57,284 bases of DNA from NCBI GenBank assembly GCA_002320005.1, contig DCJK01000019.1, positions 1 through 57,284 of the forward strand, given 5' to 3'. The stretch comes from Firmicutes bacterium UBA1702. Its GTDB lineage: Bacteria; Bacillota; Clostridia; Peptostreptococcales; Anaerovoracaceae. Numbering within the stretch: position 1 is the stretch's first letter; every line of letters starts with the position of its first letter. Both the position numbers and the translations under genes were made by a program. The notes below the pieces were generated by a model that did no database searches, had not been told where the DNA came from, and was given only the letters and a program-made list of their open reading frames with translations. Shown piece by piece: positions 49,192 to 57,284 of the stretch.

Positions 49192-50448
49192 TTATTCGAT
49201 TTTCTCGTCTCTCATTTTTACAAGCCTTCTTACCAGCCTGTTGAGATCATTGATTCTTCTTGCCACCACATAAGTGTTCTCTTCCCTATGCATAAAAATA
49301 GCATTAAGGGTTTTGTTCAGTGAAGAGCATATTTCATCCACCTGACCGGAGACATTTCCGGCAGCTACAGCTGTTTCTCCTTCAATGTCAGCAATATCAT
49401 AGTGATAATCAATTCCGAATAGTTCCTTTACCTTCGCAGTCAGTCGGTTTTTTACATCATTGATATAAGCCTGACATACTACTCTGTTTTCTTTAAGGGA
49501 TTCCGGAAGTGCCACTGCTTCTACATGGATGGCATCAAAAAATTCCTGCATTTCCTTGAATTTCGCATCGAACTCCCCATGAGTCATCGAAAGGGCATTT
49601 CTGTAAAAGGTAACCTGCGAAAGGGCGCTCATAACTATATCGTGGAGCTTTTTAGAGGCAGACTCCTCCAGAATATGGCTGCTCTCTCTCAGCAGGTCGT
49701 CAGTAACTGCCTTTTTAAGACGATCTATTCCACGGTCATCTTTCGCACTGACTGGAAACAGTGTCACATTTTCCACTTCCATAAGTCCTGAAATAAATCC
49801 GCGGCAGTATTCCATGTATGAATTCAGTTCTGCATCGTCAATTACGTCTATCTTGTTGACAGCGAAATAAAACTTTGCAGCATATTCTTTTGCATTCTTA
49901 AGAAAATCTATCTCAATCTGATTTATAGGGCTGTCCACCGATAAGGTAAAGACTACCGCATCGCTTTCCTTTACAAAAGCATAAGCTTCTTCAGAATTTT
50001 TTTCGTGCATAGAGCCTACGCCGGGAGTATCCACCAGCGTTATTCCATTTTCAAGGAATGCTGATGGACACTTGATTGCCACTTTGGAGACATTCAACTT
50101 GTTATTCTTATTTTCCTGTTCATTTACATATGTTGACAAGTTGCCAAATTCAACTTTCTGAACAAGACCGTTGTTGAAATGGATCTCTGCTTCCTCATCA
50201 CCGTAATCCACAGTGGTTACCACTGCAGTTACAGGAACTATACCTACAGGCATTATTTCCCTTTCGAGAATGCGGTTTACCAATGCACTCTTACCTCTTT
50301 TAAATTGTCCTATTACGGATACGGTTATATGCCTTTCTTCCAGCTTACTGCGCAGCCTTCTCAGCCTTGCCAGCTCGCTGCCGACAATTTCGTAATTTTC
50401 AAAGAGAGCCTCTGTTTCTTTTACTTTATTTAAAATCGAATTCTCCAT
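49192..50448 (-). CDS. Dynamin-like GTPase
   Basis: 418 residues. G1 GQFKRGKS at 47-54, G3 DTPG at 140-143, G4 NKID at 198-201, all in the dynamin_N layout (GQFKxGKSxLxN is diagnostic). The C-terminal 150 residues are helical. Most bacterial dynamin-like proteins have 550-750 residues; here no membrane paddle or long stalk is present and the protein ends shortly after the GTPase and one helical region, so it is a compact form. Could act in membrane remodelling or stress survival; unproven. It is 14 bases behind the ferredoxin-like gene. Confidence 0.85.
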   Translation of the reverse strand: MENSILNKVKETEALFENYEIVGSELARLRRLRSKLEERHITVSVIGQFKRGKSALVNRILEREIMPVGIVPVTAVVTTVDYGDEEAEIHFNNGLVQKVEFGNLSTYVNEQENKNNKLNVSKVAIKCPSAFLENGITLVDTPGVGSMHEKNSEEAYAFVKESDAVVFTLSVDSPINQIEIDFLKNAKEYAAKFYFAVNKIDVIDDAELNSYMEYCRGFISGLMEVENVTLFPVSAKDDRGIDRLKKAVTDDLLRESSHILEESASKKLHDIVMSALSQVTFYRNALSMTHGEFDAKFKEMQEFFDAIHVEAVALPESLKENRVVCQAYINDVKNRLTAKVKELFGIDYHYDIADIEGETAVAAGNVSGQVDEICSSLNKTLNAIFMHREENTYVVARRINDLNRLVRRLVKMRDEKIE

Positions 50449-50462
50449 TTAATCCTCTCAAA

Positions 50463-50903
50463 TCAATCATAAAATCTGCATGTTGCACAAGCGTGATTGG
50501 ATTTTCTCTGTTCTTCGTCGCAGTACACCGGAAATATCGCCAGGTTGTGTGCCAGTTTATCCCCTCTAAGAGACTTAAGAGCTGCTATCTGGCAAAGTGT
50601 TCCTACAAATTCAGTGTGCTTGCCGTCTTTAACACTACGCATGGCAGCTCTGTAAACAGGCGCCATATGTCTTGTGCGCACATCTTCTTTGCAGTCAAAG
50701 AATTCTTCAAAATCAGGCAGTTCCACAGGATTGTACAGCGGGCAGAAAAGCACGCACGCATTGCACTTGTTGCAGCCGTTTTCATTGACAACGGGTTTCA
50801 TCGTGCCATCCTCTGCCTCTTTCATTTTTACACACACATATTTGCAGGCCACCTCACATGCGCCGCATCCGTTACAGTTTTCAATTCTTTCAGTAAGCTG
50901 CAT
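50463..50903 (-). CDS. Two-[4Fe-4S] ferredoxin domain joined to a short FrhB-like segment
   Basis: 146 residues. Two 4Fe-4S sites: CNGCGACEVACKYVC (C-x2-C-x2-C-x3-C) and CNKCNACVLFCPLY. After a linker comes FVGTLCQIAALKSLRG, which resembles the start of coenzyme F420 hydrogenase/dehydrogenase beta subunit (FrhB/FdhB, usually GTPCQIAGL). The rest of FrhB is missing, and the protein ends CATCRFYD. Probably an electron carrier. It lies 11 bases behind the pyridoxal kinase and 14 before the dynamin-like gene. Confidence 0.75.
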   Translation of the reverse strand: MQLTERIENCNGCGACEVACKYVCVKMKEAEDGTMKPVVNENGCNKCNACVLFCPLYNPVELPDFEEFFDCKEDVRTRHMAPVYRAAMRSVKDGKHTEFVGTLCQIAALKSLRGDKLAHNLAIFPVYCDEEQRKSNHACATCRFYD

Positions 50904-50914
50904 CTCAAATCACC

Positions 50915-51775
50915 TCATTCAAATTTTGTCATGTCATCAAGATATTTTTCAATAGGGAGACCTTTGTATTTATCCACATTGTCAACGTTAAGAAGTATCA
51001 ATTCCCGAACCATGTTCATGGCAAAAGCCGTTGACTCCTGCAGTTCACGGCCTTTAAGAACACTTCCGATTAAAAGCGCAGAGAAGATATCTCCCGTTCC
51101 CGGGAACATTACCGGCACATACTCGAAAGGTATCTTGAAATATTCACAGCGTCCGTCATCGTATCCATACACACATGTCTGACCGTCAACGGTTATGCTG
51201 GTTATAATAATTGATTTCGACCCCAGTTCTCTCAACGCATCAACGATTTCTCTTGCTTCAGCTTCTGTCACATTGTCCCTGCCTATATATTTATCTGACA
51301 GGAATACCGCTTCGGTATAGTTAGGCATTATTATGTCGGCAACAGAACATATTCTTCTCATATATGTAATCGTATTATCCGATACACCGTTATAAAGTGC
51401 TCCGTCATCTCCCATAATGGGATCTACAAATATTTTCACACCGTTCTGCCGCTGCTCACTGCAGTATTCTGCTACCACTTTTACCTGCTCCTCTGATACG
51501 ATAAAACCGGTACATATGGCATCAAAAGCAAAACCCAGTTTCTTCCATACGTCCAGAGTGTTTTTCATGTAATCGGTGGTCTCAAGTATATCAAAGAGTC
51601 CATAGTCCAAAGTATTGGAAACTACTGCTGTAGGCAGGTTATATATGCTGAATCCCATATGCGACATTATGGGTATCATTGCAGCCAGAGATACCTTGCC
51701 ATATCCTGCTATATCATTGATGAGAAGGACCTTTGTATCTTCTTCTTTCGGGTGAATAATCTTTTTACCTTTCAT
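50915..51775 (-). CDS. pdxY: Pyridoxal/pyridoxamine kinase (PdxY-like)
   Basis: 286 residues. N-terminal VLLINDIAGYGKVSLAAMIP and FDAICTGFIVSE, IFVDPIMGDDGALYNGV, YTEAVFLSDKYIG and the PfkB/ribokinase anion-hole motif MFPGTGDIFSALLIGSVLKG are the PdxY features. It phosphorylates pyridoxal or pyridoxamine to the PLP form. The NYTEAxFL and VDPxxGD blocks separate it from ThiD. First gene of a probable three-gene unit with the ferredoxin and dynamin-like genes. Confidence 0.9.
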   Translation of the reverse strand: MKGKKIIHPKEEDTKVLLINDIAGYGKVSLAAMIPIMSHMGFSIYNLPTAVVSNTLDYGLFDILETTDYMKNTLDVWKKLGFAFDAICTGFIVSEEQVKVVAEYCSEQRQNGVKIFVDPIMGDDGALYNGVSDNTITYMRRICSVADIIMPNYTEAVFLSDKYIGRDNVTEAEAREIVDALRELGSKSIIITSITVDGQTCVYGYDDGRCEYFKIPFEYVPVMFPGTGDIFSALLIGSVLKGRELQESTAFAMNMVRELILLNVDNVDKYKGLPIEKYLDDMTKFE

Positions 51776-51879
51776 TTTGTGTCATATGCTCCTTATTCAT
51801 ATCGATAACTATATTATTATATCAAATTTTGCCGCATTATTAAAGGGGGAAATTAAACCAGCGGCCATGACTGAAATAC

Positions 51880-51911
51880 AAAAGGAACGGCATCTGCCAA
51901 GACGCCGTTCC
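51880..51911 (-). terminator. Terminator behind the M20 operon
   Basis: GGAACGGC (51884-51891) pairs with GCCGTTCC (51904-51911). On the minus strand it is followed by TTTTG. Confidence 0.75.
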
Positions 51912-51931
51912 GATTATATAGCATAAGGCTC

Positions 51932-53107
51932 TTATTTTGCATTGTAGTCCATCGCAACCTGAGCGTAGAGCATTGCACCCTTGATCAGAGCACTTTCATC
52001 TACACAGTAATTTCCGGAATGCTGAGGCCATACAGCTCCACAGGCTTCATTGCCGCATCCCAGTAAAGCTATGGCAGCAGGAACTTCTTTTGCATAATAT
52101 GCGAAGTCTTCTCCGCCCATGGTTACAGGGCTGTCTATAGGTGCTCCTTCTCCCATTATCTTTACTGCAGATTCTCTTGCCAGTTCAGCCATTGAAGCAT
52201 CATTTACCGTAGGAGGTATAAATCTGTCGAAGGATACCTGAGCTTCAGCTCCGAAGGCAGCAGCGGTATTCTTTACGGTTCTTTCCATCAGTACAGGAAT
52301 GGAATCCCATACTTCCTGGCTGAAACAACGTGTTGTTCCTTCCATGTGTGCATTTTCAGCAACAACATTCCATCTTGTTCCTGCTTCCACCAGTCCCACT
52401 GTAACTACAATAGGATCAACCGGAGCTGTCTGTCTGCTGGCCATGGCCTGAAGATTATTTATAACAGATGCCGTTACAACAGCAGCATCAACGCCCTGAT
52501 GAGGAGCTGCTCCATGGCAGCCTTTTCCCTTGATGTCAATTTTGAACAGATCCGCAGATGCCATTCTTGGTCCTTCTGAGCAGGAAACATGTCCGGCAGG
52601 CACGTCAGACCAGATATGAATACCAAAAGCTGCATCAACACCCTTTAAAGCTCCGTCAGCAATCATGGCCTTGGCACCTATTGCAGCTTCCTCTGCAGGC
52701 TGAAATGCCAGTTTAACGGTTCCGCAAAGGTCATCTTTCATATCGTTTAAGATATGAGCTGCCGTCAGCAACATGGATATATGGCAGTCATGTCCGCAGG
52801 CGTGCATAACGCCTTCGTTCTTGCTGGCATACTCTGCTCCTGTTGTTTCCTGAACAGACAGTGCATCGATATCAGCTCTCAGCAGAATGGTTTTACCGGG
52901 CTTTGAGCCTTTAATCGTGGCAAGGACACCTGTTTCCAGACCGCAATCCACCCATGGAACGCCGATTTTATCCAGCTCTTCCTTGATTTTCTTGCTTGTC
53001 TCGTATTCCTTTCCGCTTACTTCAGGATACTGATGAAAGTAACGGCGCATTTCAACCTGATACTTCTCATATTTTGAAGCAACTTCTTGAATTTTCATTT
53101 TAAACAC
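51932..53107 (-). CDS. M20-family amidohydrolase/peptidase (IAA-amino-acid hydrolase-like), copy 1
   Basis: 391 residues. Metal and catalytic motifs of M20D: VMHACGHDCHISMLLTAAHI, LAFQPAEEAAIGAKAMI (the AEE pair), GIHIWSDVPAGHV, HGAAPHQGVDAAVV and the C-terminal MGGEDFAYYAKEVPAAIA and HSGNYCVDESA. Cytosolic; no signal. Hydrolyses N-acyl amino acids, amides or small peptides; substrate not defined. It lies 32 bases behind the transporter and shares about the same motif set as copy 2 (54450-55652). Confidence 0.9.
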   Translation of the reverse strand: MFKMKIQEVASKYEKYQVEMRRYFHQYPEVSGKEYETSKKIKEELDKIGVPWVDCGLETGVLATIKGSKPGKTILLRADIDALSVQETTGAEYASKNEGVMHACGHDCHISMLLTAAHILNDMKDDLCGTVKLAFQPAEEAAIGAKAMIADGALKGVDAAFGIHIWSDVPAGHVSCSEGPRMASADLFKIDIKGKGCHGAAPHQGVDAAVVTASVINNLQAMASRQTAPVDPIVVTVGLVEAGTRWNVVAENAHMEGTTRCFSQEVWDSIPVLMERTVKNTAAAFGAEAQVSFDRFIPPTVNDASMAELARESAVKIMGEGAPIDSPVTMGGEDFAYYAKEVPAAIALLGCGNEACGAVWPQHSGNYCVDESALIKGAMLYAQVAMDYNAK

Positions 53108-53139
53108 CTTCTATACTATTATTAGTTATTGTCATATAA

Positions 53140-54351
53140 TTACATATTCAACAGGATGCTGCTGAACCAGCCTGCGATGAATACGGAAGTTATTGTTACA
53201 GTAACGAATCCGCCTACGATCATTGATGGGAACATCTTGCTCATGAGGTACTGTCTTTCTTCTTCAGTCTGTCCCAGAGCATTGCAGGTTGATTCAGTTA
53301 TGATTGCATCGCAAGGGAATCCGTAAAGTGCAGTCAGACCGTTGGCAAATGCCAGAGGGAATGACATCTTCAGTACCTTTGAAATGATGAATGCAAATGC
53401 TGCCATACCTGCAACACCTATAACGATGAGAACAATCATAGGAATTATGATGGATTTAAGCATTGCAGGGGTGCAAGTCTTTAAACCGTCAAATACGTAC
53501 ATCATCAGTGCGAACATGATAATCTGGTATGAGTTTGCTCTGTTCAGAAGGTTAGTTTCCAGGAAACCGATAGTTGTGAAGAATACACCCAGTACGAGAG
53601 CCCATATAGCTCCGCTGATACCTGTGATTGCTCCCAACTGAGTTGCAAGCCAGCCAACAAGGCCCAGTTTGCCCAGCATCAGAACAGGTGAGTTCCACTT
53701 ATCAGGGATTCTTGGAATCAGAGTTTTTCTGTCACTGTCATCAGCAACTACAGTCATACCTACGCTGGCCATTTCTCTTCTGTCAGTTTCTGTAAGTACT
53801 ACATTTCCGCTGCGGAAATCTTTGAGAAGTCTCTTTCCTTCTGTCTGCAGGCAGATTGCAGTGATAGGATATCCGGCAAAGCCCTGGATACAGTACATGG
53901 CTATAGCAAATACAGCTGCCACTTCAAGTCCTGCTTCCTGTGCTGCCGACTGCATCATGGTAGCAGCTACGATACCGCCTGTAAGAGGAGGCAGACCGGC
54001 AATAACCAGAGTCTTGTCGATGAGGAGAGGTGCTACAAAGTAGCCCAGCAGCATCATACCTGCCAGTCCTGACAGACATACGACGATGGTTCTCCACTGC
54101 TGAATCAGCTGCTTCAAGCTGATTACAGTACCCATGTGGGTGATTAAGAGATAAATACCGATGGTGCTTCCGAAAGGAATAAGCATTGAGTCGCTTACTA
54201 CTTCCTGTGGTATAATTGTCCAGTATCCGATGAGCAGAACAGCTGCAGTAACGAATACTGAAGGCACCCATGCTTTTGTAATTTTTGCAACATATTCACC
54301 TATGATGTATGCTACGGCGCAAATTACGAACGCAAGTGCAAAGTTATACAT
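53140..54351 (-). CDS. Polytopic membrane transporter, family not certain
   Basis: 403 residues with about 10-12 hydrophobic helices. A long polar loop with charged residues (KRLLKDFRSGNVVLTETDRR) lies near residue 190. Two similar segments occur, LPPLTGGIVAATMMQSAAQE in the first half and LAFANGLTALYGFPCDAIIT in the second, each with G/A/T/S-rich turns as in inverted-repeat carriers (ESS/GltS- or 2HCT-like folds). I do not recognise a named family. It is flanked by two M20 amidohydrolases, so it most likely imports the N-acyl or peptide-like substrate they cut. Confidence 0.6.
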   Translation of the reverse strand: MYNFALAFVICAVAYIIGEYVAKITKAWVPSVFVTAAVLLIGYWTIIPQEVVSDSMLIPFGSTIGIYLLITHMGTVISLKQLIQQWRTIVVCLSGLAGMMLLGYFVAPLLIDKTLVIAGLPPLTGGIVAATMMQSAAQEAGLEVAAVFAIAMYCIQGFAGYPITAICLQTEGKRLLKDFRSGNVVLTETDRREMASVGMTVVADDSDRKTLIPRIPDKWNSPVLMLGKLGLVGWLATQLGAITGISGAIWALVLGVFFTTIGFLETNLLNRANSYQIIMFALMMYVFDGLKTCTPAMLKSIIIPMIVLIVIGVAGMAAFAFIISKVLKMSFPLAFANGLTALYGFPCDAIITESTCNALGQTEEERQYLMSKMFPSMIVGGFVTVTITSVFIAGWFSSILLNM

Positions 54352-54449
54352 TTTACGTCTTCCTTTCTGTGTGTGATGTTATGTAAAAGCTTTCTTTAAT
54401 CGATAAGCTTTTTTACCTTTTTCACTGTTTTATGTATTTTAGCATTTGA

Positions 54450-55652
54450 CTATTTATTCAGATAGCCGATTACAGCTGATGTCATTGCCGCAATTCCGTA
54501 AGGCATAGCCTCTTCCTTCATTGCACATTTTGCGTTGTGCAGCGCCACCAGTTCGCCTTCATGACCTCCGTACAAGAACATATATGCTCCGGGTGTGCCT
54601 GTCATCTCAGTGAAATAGCTGAAGTCCTCGCTGAAAGACAGAGGTTTCTCCAAATCTACTATCATATCCTCCCCCAGTACTTGGGATACTGATGTCCTTA
54701 CTGCTCTTGTCAGTTCAGGATCGTTAAAGCATGCAGGATATCCGTCATAGTGATTGATATCTACTGTCGCACCGGAAATAGCCTCAACGCCTTTTGCTAT
54801 TTCAAACACCTGCTCGGTGACCTGTTTCCTGATTTCAGGCAGATACGAACGTGCTATTCCCGAAAATTCTGCTTCGTTAGGTATTACATTAGGCGCATCC
54901 CCGCTATGAAAGCTGCATACAGGGAATATCACCGTCTCCAGCGGATCAATATATCTGGCCGGAATCTGCTGAAGCAAAGTTACCATCTGGCATGCCGCAA
55001 GTATAGGGTCTTTTGTCAGGTGAGGAGTGGAACCATGTCCTCCTTTTCCTTTTACTGTTATATCAAACAGGTCTACAGATGTGGTTAATGGACCTTCGTG
55101 AAAGGCTATCTGTCCTACTTTTGCTTCATCAGGCATAATATGCATTCCGAATATGGCATCTACATGAGGATTTTCCATTACACCTTTTTCTACCAGTTCC
55201 TTGGCTCCTCCCGGCAAAGTGTCTTCGCTGGGCTGGAAAATCACTTTTACTGTGCCTGCAAAAGCATCTCTGTTGCTGCACAACAGTCTGACGGTGCCAA
55301 GCAGCATTGCCGTATGCATGTCATGTCCGCATGCGTGCATCATCCCCGGAATCTGGCTGCTGAAAGGGAGTCCTGTCTGCTCCTCTACAGGAAGAGCGTC
55401 TATATCGGCCCTGATGGCAACACATGGACCCTCGCCCTTTGCCCCTTTTATCAGAGCCACAGCGCCTGTCGGCATAGGTGACTGAATCTCATCGACTCCG
55501 TACTCCTGAAGTTTTTCTTTAATAAGGCTGGTAGTGCGTATCTCTTTTCGTCCTATTTCAGGGTTTCTGTGTATATCTCGTCTTATATCTACTGTTTCAT
55601 CAAATATAGCCTTTGCTGCATCAAGCAGTCTCAAGTTCTTCACAATCTTCAC
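54450..55652 (-). CDS. M20-family amidohydrolase/peptidase, copy 2
   Basis: 400 residues. Motifs MMHACGHDMHTAMLLGTVRL, IFQPSEDTLPGGAKELVEKG, GHGSTPHLTKDPILAACQMV, FSEDFSYFTEMTGTPGAYMF and LYGGHEGELVALHNAKC. Compared with copy 1 the AEE pair is S-E-D (QPSEDTLPGG), which is a normal variation in M20D. It is the upstream gene of the M20-transporter-M20 set, with a 98-base gap to the transporter. Confidence 0.9.
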   Translation of the reverse strand: MKIVKNLRLLDAAKAIFDETVDIRRDIHRNPEIGRKEIRTTSLIKEKLQEYGVDEIQSPMPTGAVALIKGAKGEGPCVAIRADIDALPVEEQTGLPFSSQIPGMMHACGHDMHTAMLLGTVRLLCSNRDAFAGTVKVIFQPSEDTLPGGAKELVEKGVMENPHVDAIFGMHIMPDEAKVGQIAFHEGPLTTSVDLFDITVKGKGGHGSTPHLTKDPILAACQMVTLLQQIPARYIDPLETVIFPVCSFHSGDAPNVIPNEAEFSGIARSYLPEIRKQVTEQVFEIAKGVEAISGATVDINHYDGYPACFNDPELTRAVRTSVSQVLGEDMIVDLEKPLSFSEDFSYFTEMTGTPGAYMFLYGGHEGELVALHNAKCAMKEEAMPYGIAAMTSAVIGYLNK

Positions 55653-55784
55653 CTCTACAACAAATATGCTTACAATATATCATATTTCGCCTGTTAAATC
55701 AAGAGATTGTTAGTTTTTTGCACATATTCCCATAGTTGTTTTTGTGGTAAATGACAAAAAAATATCAATACATATTTTATTTTC

Positions 55785-55823
55785 AACAAAAAAAGAACGG
55801 CCTTCTTTCTTGAAAAGCCGTCC
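55785..55823 (-). terminator. Terminator behind the antiporter gene
   Basis: ACGGC..CTTC (from 55797) pairs with GAA..GCCGT (to 55821). On the minus strand a T run (55794-55785) follows. Confidence 0.65.
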
Positions 55824-55847
55824 CGCTGCTGAATATGCCGTTATTAT

Positions 55848-57002
55848 TTACATTATTCTTTTCAGAATAACAGGTGTTATTATAGTTGTGGCTATTACAA
55901 CAAGTACTATAGGTGGAAAAAGAGCTGCGCTCATTAGTCCCATGGCATATCCTTTCTGCGCTACAATGAGAGCCACTTCACCTCTGGATATCATTCCTAC
56001 TCCAACCTGCACTGCTTCTTCATTGCTGAATCCGCATAGCTTTGCTCCCAAACCGCACCCTACTATCTTTGTGAGTATTGCCACCGCCAGCAGCAGCAGT
56101 GAAAAAATAAGCATGCTTCCGTTAAGCCCCTCAAGGTTTACTTTCAGGCCCACACTGGCGAAGAAAACCGGAGAAAAAAACAGATATGAAGGTACGCTTA
56201 TCTTTTTTGTAACCTCTTTTTTTATTTCATGGCGCGACAGGAAAAGCCCCAGTATATACGCCCCTGTTATGTCTGCAATGCCGAAAAAGTGCTCCGATGC
56301 AAAAGCAACCAGAAGGCATCCGGCCATTACAAAAGTTGTTATACGCTGTTTTTTCAGATTTGCATCGATAGCTCTTTTATATTTTGTCATCAGCACACCG
56401 ATAATGATCATCACTACAACATAAAGAAGTACCTTGATGACCACAGCACCTATGGAAATGCTGCTGTCCTTAAGGCTTGACACTACTGTAAGTACCAGTA
56501 TTCCTATAATATCATCTATCACGGCAGCACCCAGAATGGCATTACCTACCTTACCGTCAAGACGCCCCATTTCTCTCAGGGCTTCAACCGTTATGCTCAC
56601 AGAGGTCGCAGTGAGAACAACTCCCACAAATACAGCTCTCAGAATCTCCTCATAGCTGTCTGCTCCCGCTTCAAAATAAAAATAATAGCACGCCGTTCCT
56701 CCTATAAGCGGTACTATTACACCTATACTTGCTATCACTATACAGGCAACGCTGTTCTTTTTTATCTCATCGATATCCGTATCAAGCCCTGCCAGAAACA
56801 TAAGAAGGATTACTCCTATTTCTGCCGTACAGGCAATAAAGTCGGTGTTCGTTATCAGTCCCAGACCCGTAGGTCCCACAATGACCCCCGCAAGCAATGC
56901 TCCTACAACCTGAGGCATACTTACTTTTTTTGTCAGATCACCTAAAATCTTGGTAGAGAGTATTATTATAGCAATACTGACCAGAAATTCGTAATTTTCC
57001 AT
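55848..57002 (-). CDS. CPA2-family cation/proton antiporter
   Basis: 384 residues, about 12-13 hydrophobic segments. Family patterns: KVSMPQVVGALLAGVIVGPT, LLMFLAGLDTDIDEIKKNSV, AAVIDDIIGILVLTVVSSLK (DD pair of the ion site), GAYILGLFLSRHEIKKEV and VGVGMISRGEVALIVAQKGY. These are features of CPA2 (KefB/NapA-like) exchangers. There is no C-terminal RCK/KTN domain, so it is a simple Na+ or K+/H+ antiporter. The ATG follows GAGGAGGTAATT. Its start is 98 bases behind its promoter. Confidence 0.88.
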   Translation of the reverse strand: MENYEFLVSIAIIILSTKILGDLTKKVSMPQVVGALLAGVIVGPTGLGLITNTDFIACTAEIGVILLMFLAGLDTDIDEIKKNSVACIVIASIGVIVPLIGGTACYYFYFEAGADSYEEILRAVFVGVVLTATSVSITVEALREMGRLDGKVGNAILGAAVIDDIIGILVLTVVSSLKDSSISIGAVVIKVLLYVVVMIIIGVLMTKYKRAIDANLKKQRITTFVMAGCLLVAFASEHFFGIADITGAYILGLFLSRHEIKKEVTKKISVPSYLFFSPVFFASVGLKVNLEGLNGSMLIFSLLLLAVAILTKIVGCGLGAKLCGFSNEEAVQVGVGMISRGEVALIVAQKGYAMGLMSAALFPPIVLVVIATTIITPVILKRIM

Positions 57003-57057
57003 GAAAAATTACCTCCTCTTGAAACAGCTTATTCAGTAATATTATCTTTAGAGCATG

Positions 57058-57086
57058 ATTATAATTATATTTTGCGGCTATTTCAA
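57058..57086 (-). promoter_or_regulatory. Promoter of the antiporter gene
   Basis: Minus strand TTGAAA (57086-57081), 17-base spacer, TATAAT (57063-57058). Confidence 0.55.
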
Positions 57087-57163
57087 CGGAGTTATTCAAA
57101 CCTTGATTTTTTCTTAGCATCAGGTGAAGAAGTCCTTACGTTATCTTTACGCCGAGTATGTGT

Positions 57164-57199
57164 TATGCTGCATTTCTATGATAGTTCATAACAGCATAC
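57164..57199. repeat. Inverted repeat before the edge terminator
   Basis: TATGCTG near 57165 is matched by CAGCATA near 57192, with about 21 bases between. It stands directly in front of the perfect hairpin at 57201-57228. Confidence 0.45.
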
Positions 57200-57200
57200 G

Positions 57201-57228
57201 AAAAGGACGGTCCTTTGACCGTCCTTTT
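57201..57228. terminator. Strong bidirectional terminator
   Basis: AAAAGGACGGTC (57201-57212) pairs perfectly with GACCGTCCTTTT (57217-57228), with T-rich sequence on both outer sides. It most likely ends a transcript that enters from beyond the right edge. Confidence 0.8.
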
Positions 57229-57284
57229 GTTTTTGATTTAAATGCAGTTTCGAATCGAACAAGATTTCGAAGCTCGGCAGTCGC
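57229..57284. other. Edge sequence, unassigned
   Basis: On the minus strand an open frame enters from the right edge and reads ATAELRNLVRFETAFKSK through the hairpin to a stop near 57185. It may be the 3-prime end of a gene, a non-coding tail or part of a dispersed repeat. It cannot be decided from 56 bases. Confidence 0.25.

Noticed and set aside
57240..57284. tRNA T-arm-like TTCGAATC near the right edge
   Set aside because: No acceptor, D or anticodon arms can be placed; it is too short and lacks the GG before TTCGA.
1..57284. CRISPR arrays, prophage, toxin-antitoxin or restriction genes
   Set aside because: No regularly spaced repeats and no such genes were seen on either strand.

Overview
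The window reads as a chromosomal segment of a low-to-moderate GC Gram-positive anaerobe of the class Clostridia. The evidence is gene content: PduL-type phosphotransacylase, electron-transferring dihydroorotate dehydrogenase (PyrD/PyrK), FeoA/FeoB, DUF1292, DUF5685, PF06541, a sortase-type surface protein and a tig-clpP-clpX-lon-engB cluster. Ribosome-binding sites are strong (GGAGG) and many TTGACA-17-TATAAT promoters can be read. A family-level call (for example Anaerovoracaceae or a neighbour) is only a guess. No tRNA, rRNA, CRISPR array or origin was seen.

Layout. (1) 1-4750 is an accessory scrapyard: a TnpV-type gene cut by the window edge, two decayed copies of one DDE transposase family, a remnant of an IS200/IS605-type element, and between them a large cell-wall-anchored beta-helix protein whose promoter abuts one insertion-sequence relic. 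(2) 4850-7130: an apparently autoregulated TetR repressor and an alanine/glycine:cation symporter. (3) 7122-10119: a complete zinc-uptake operon zur-znuA-znuC-znuB. (4) 10116-12436: a metallophosphoesterase, a second TetR regulator, and a broken HdeD/DUF308 membrane-protein gene. (5) 12447-20218, all minus: tig-clpP-clpX-lon-engB-ykvA-hpt-pduL, a protein-quality-control and salvage block. (6) 20256-29254, minus: CYTH phosphatase, a short DapB, a cysteine-rich protein with an FAD oxidoreductase, DUF1292, uvrC, dacF, an alkaline-phosphatase-superfamily mutase, and serC. (7) 29286-30530: divergent serA facing serC across a shared operator. (8) 30541-34336: PF06541 membrane protein, lipid kinase, feoAB. 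(9) 34496-43183: pyrimidine operon pyrC-carB-pyrK-pyrD-pyrF-pyrE-pyrB with a readable PyrR-type attenuator. (10) 43208-47252: J-domain protein, DUF5685, Mrp ATPase, divergent acyltransferase. (11) 47262-49157: rsgA plus methyltransferase behind a promoter whose spacer is a perfect dyad. (12) 49192-51775: pyridoxal kinase, ferredoxin-like protein and dynamin-like GTPase. (13) 51880-57086: M20 hydrolase, transporter, M20 hydrolase, and a CPA2 cation/proton antiporter.

Most of the window is ordinary core metabolism. The observations most worth checking are: an aspartate carbamoyltransferase carrying only the zinc domain of PyrI as a C-terminal fusion; a pyr operon with a PyrR attenuator but no carA or pyrR in the window; the symmetric serC/serA promoter-operator; the dyad-controlled rsgA-methyltransferase pair; the dynamin-like GTPase/ferredoxin/pyridoxal-kinase unit; and the conserved start-occluding hairpins in two sequence-divergent insertion-sequence relics. 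All functions are inferred from sequence reading; no database search was run.
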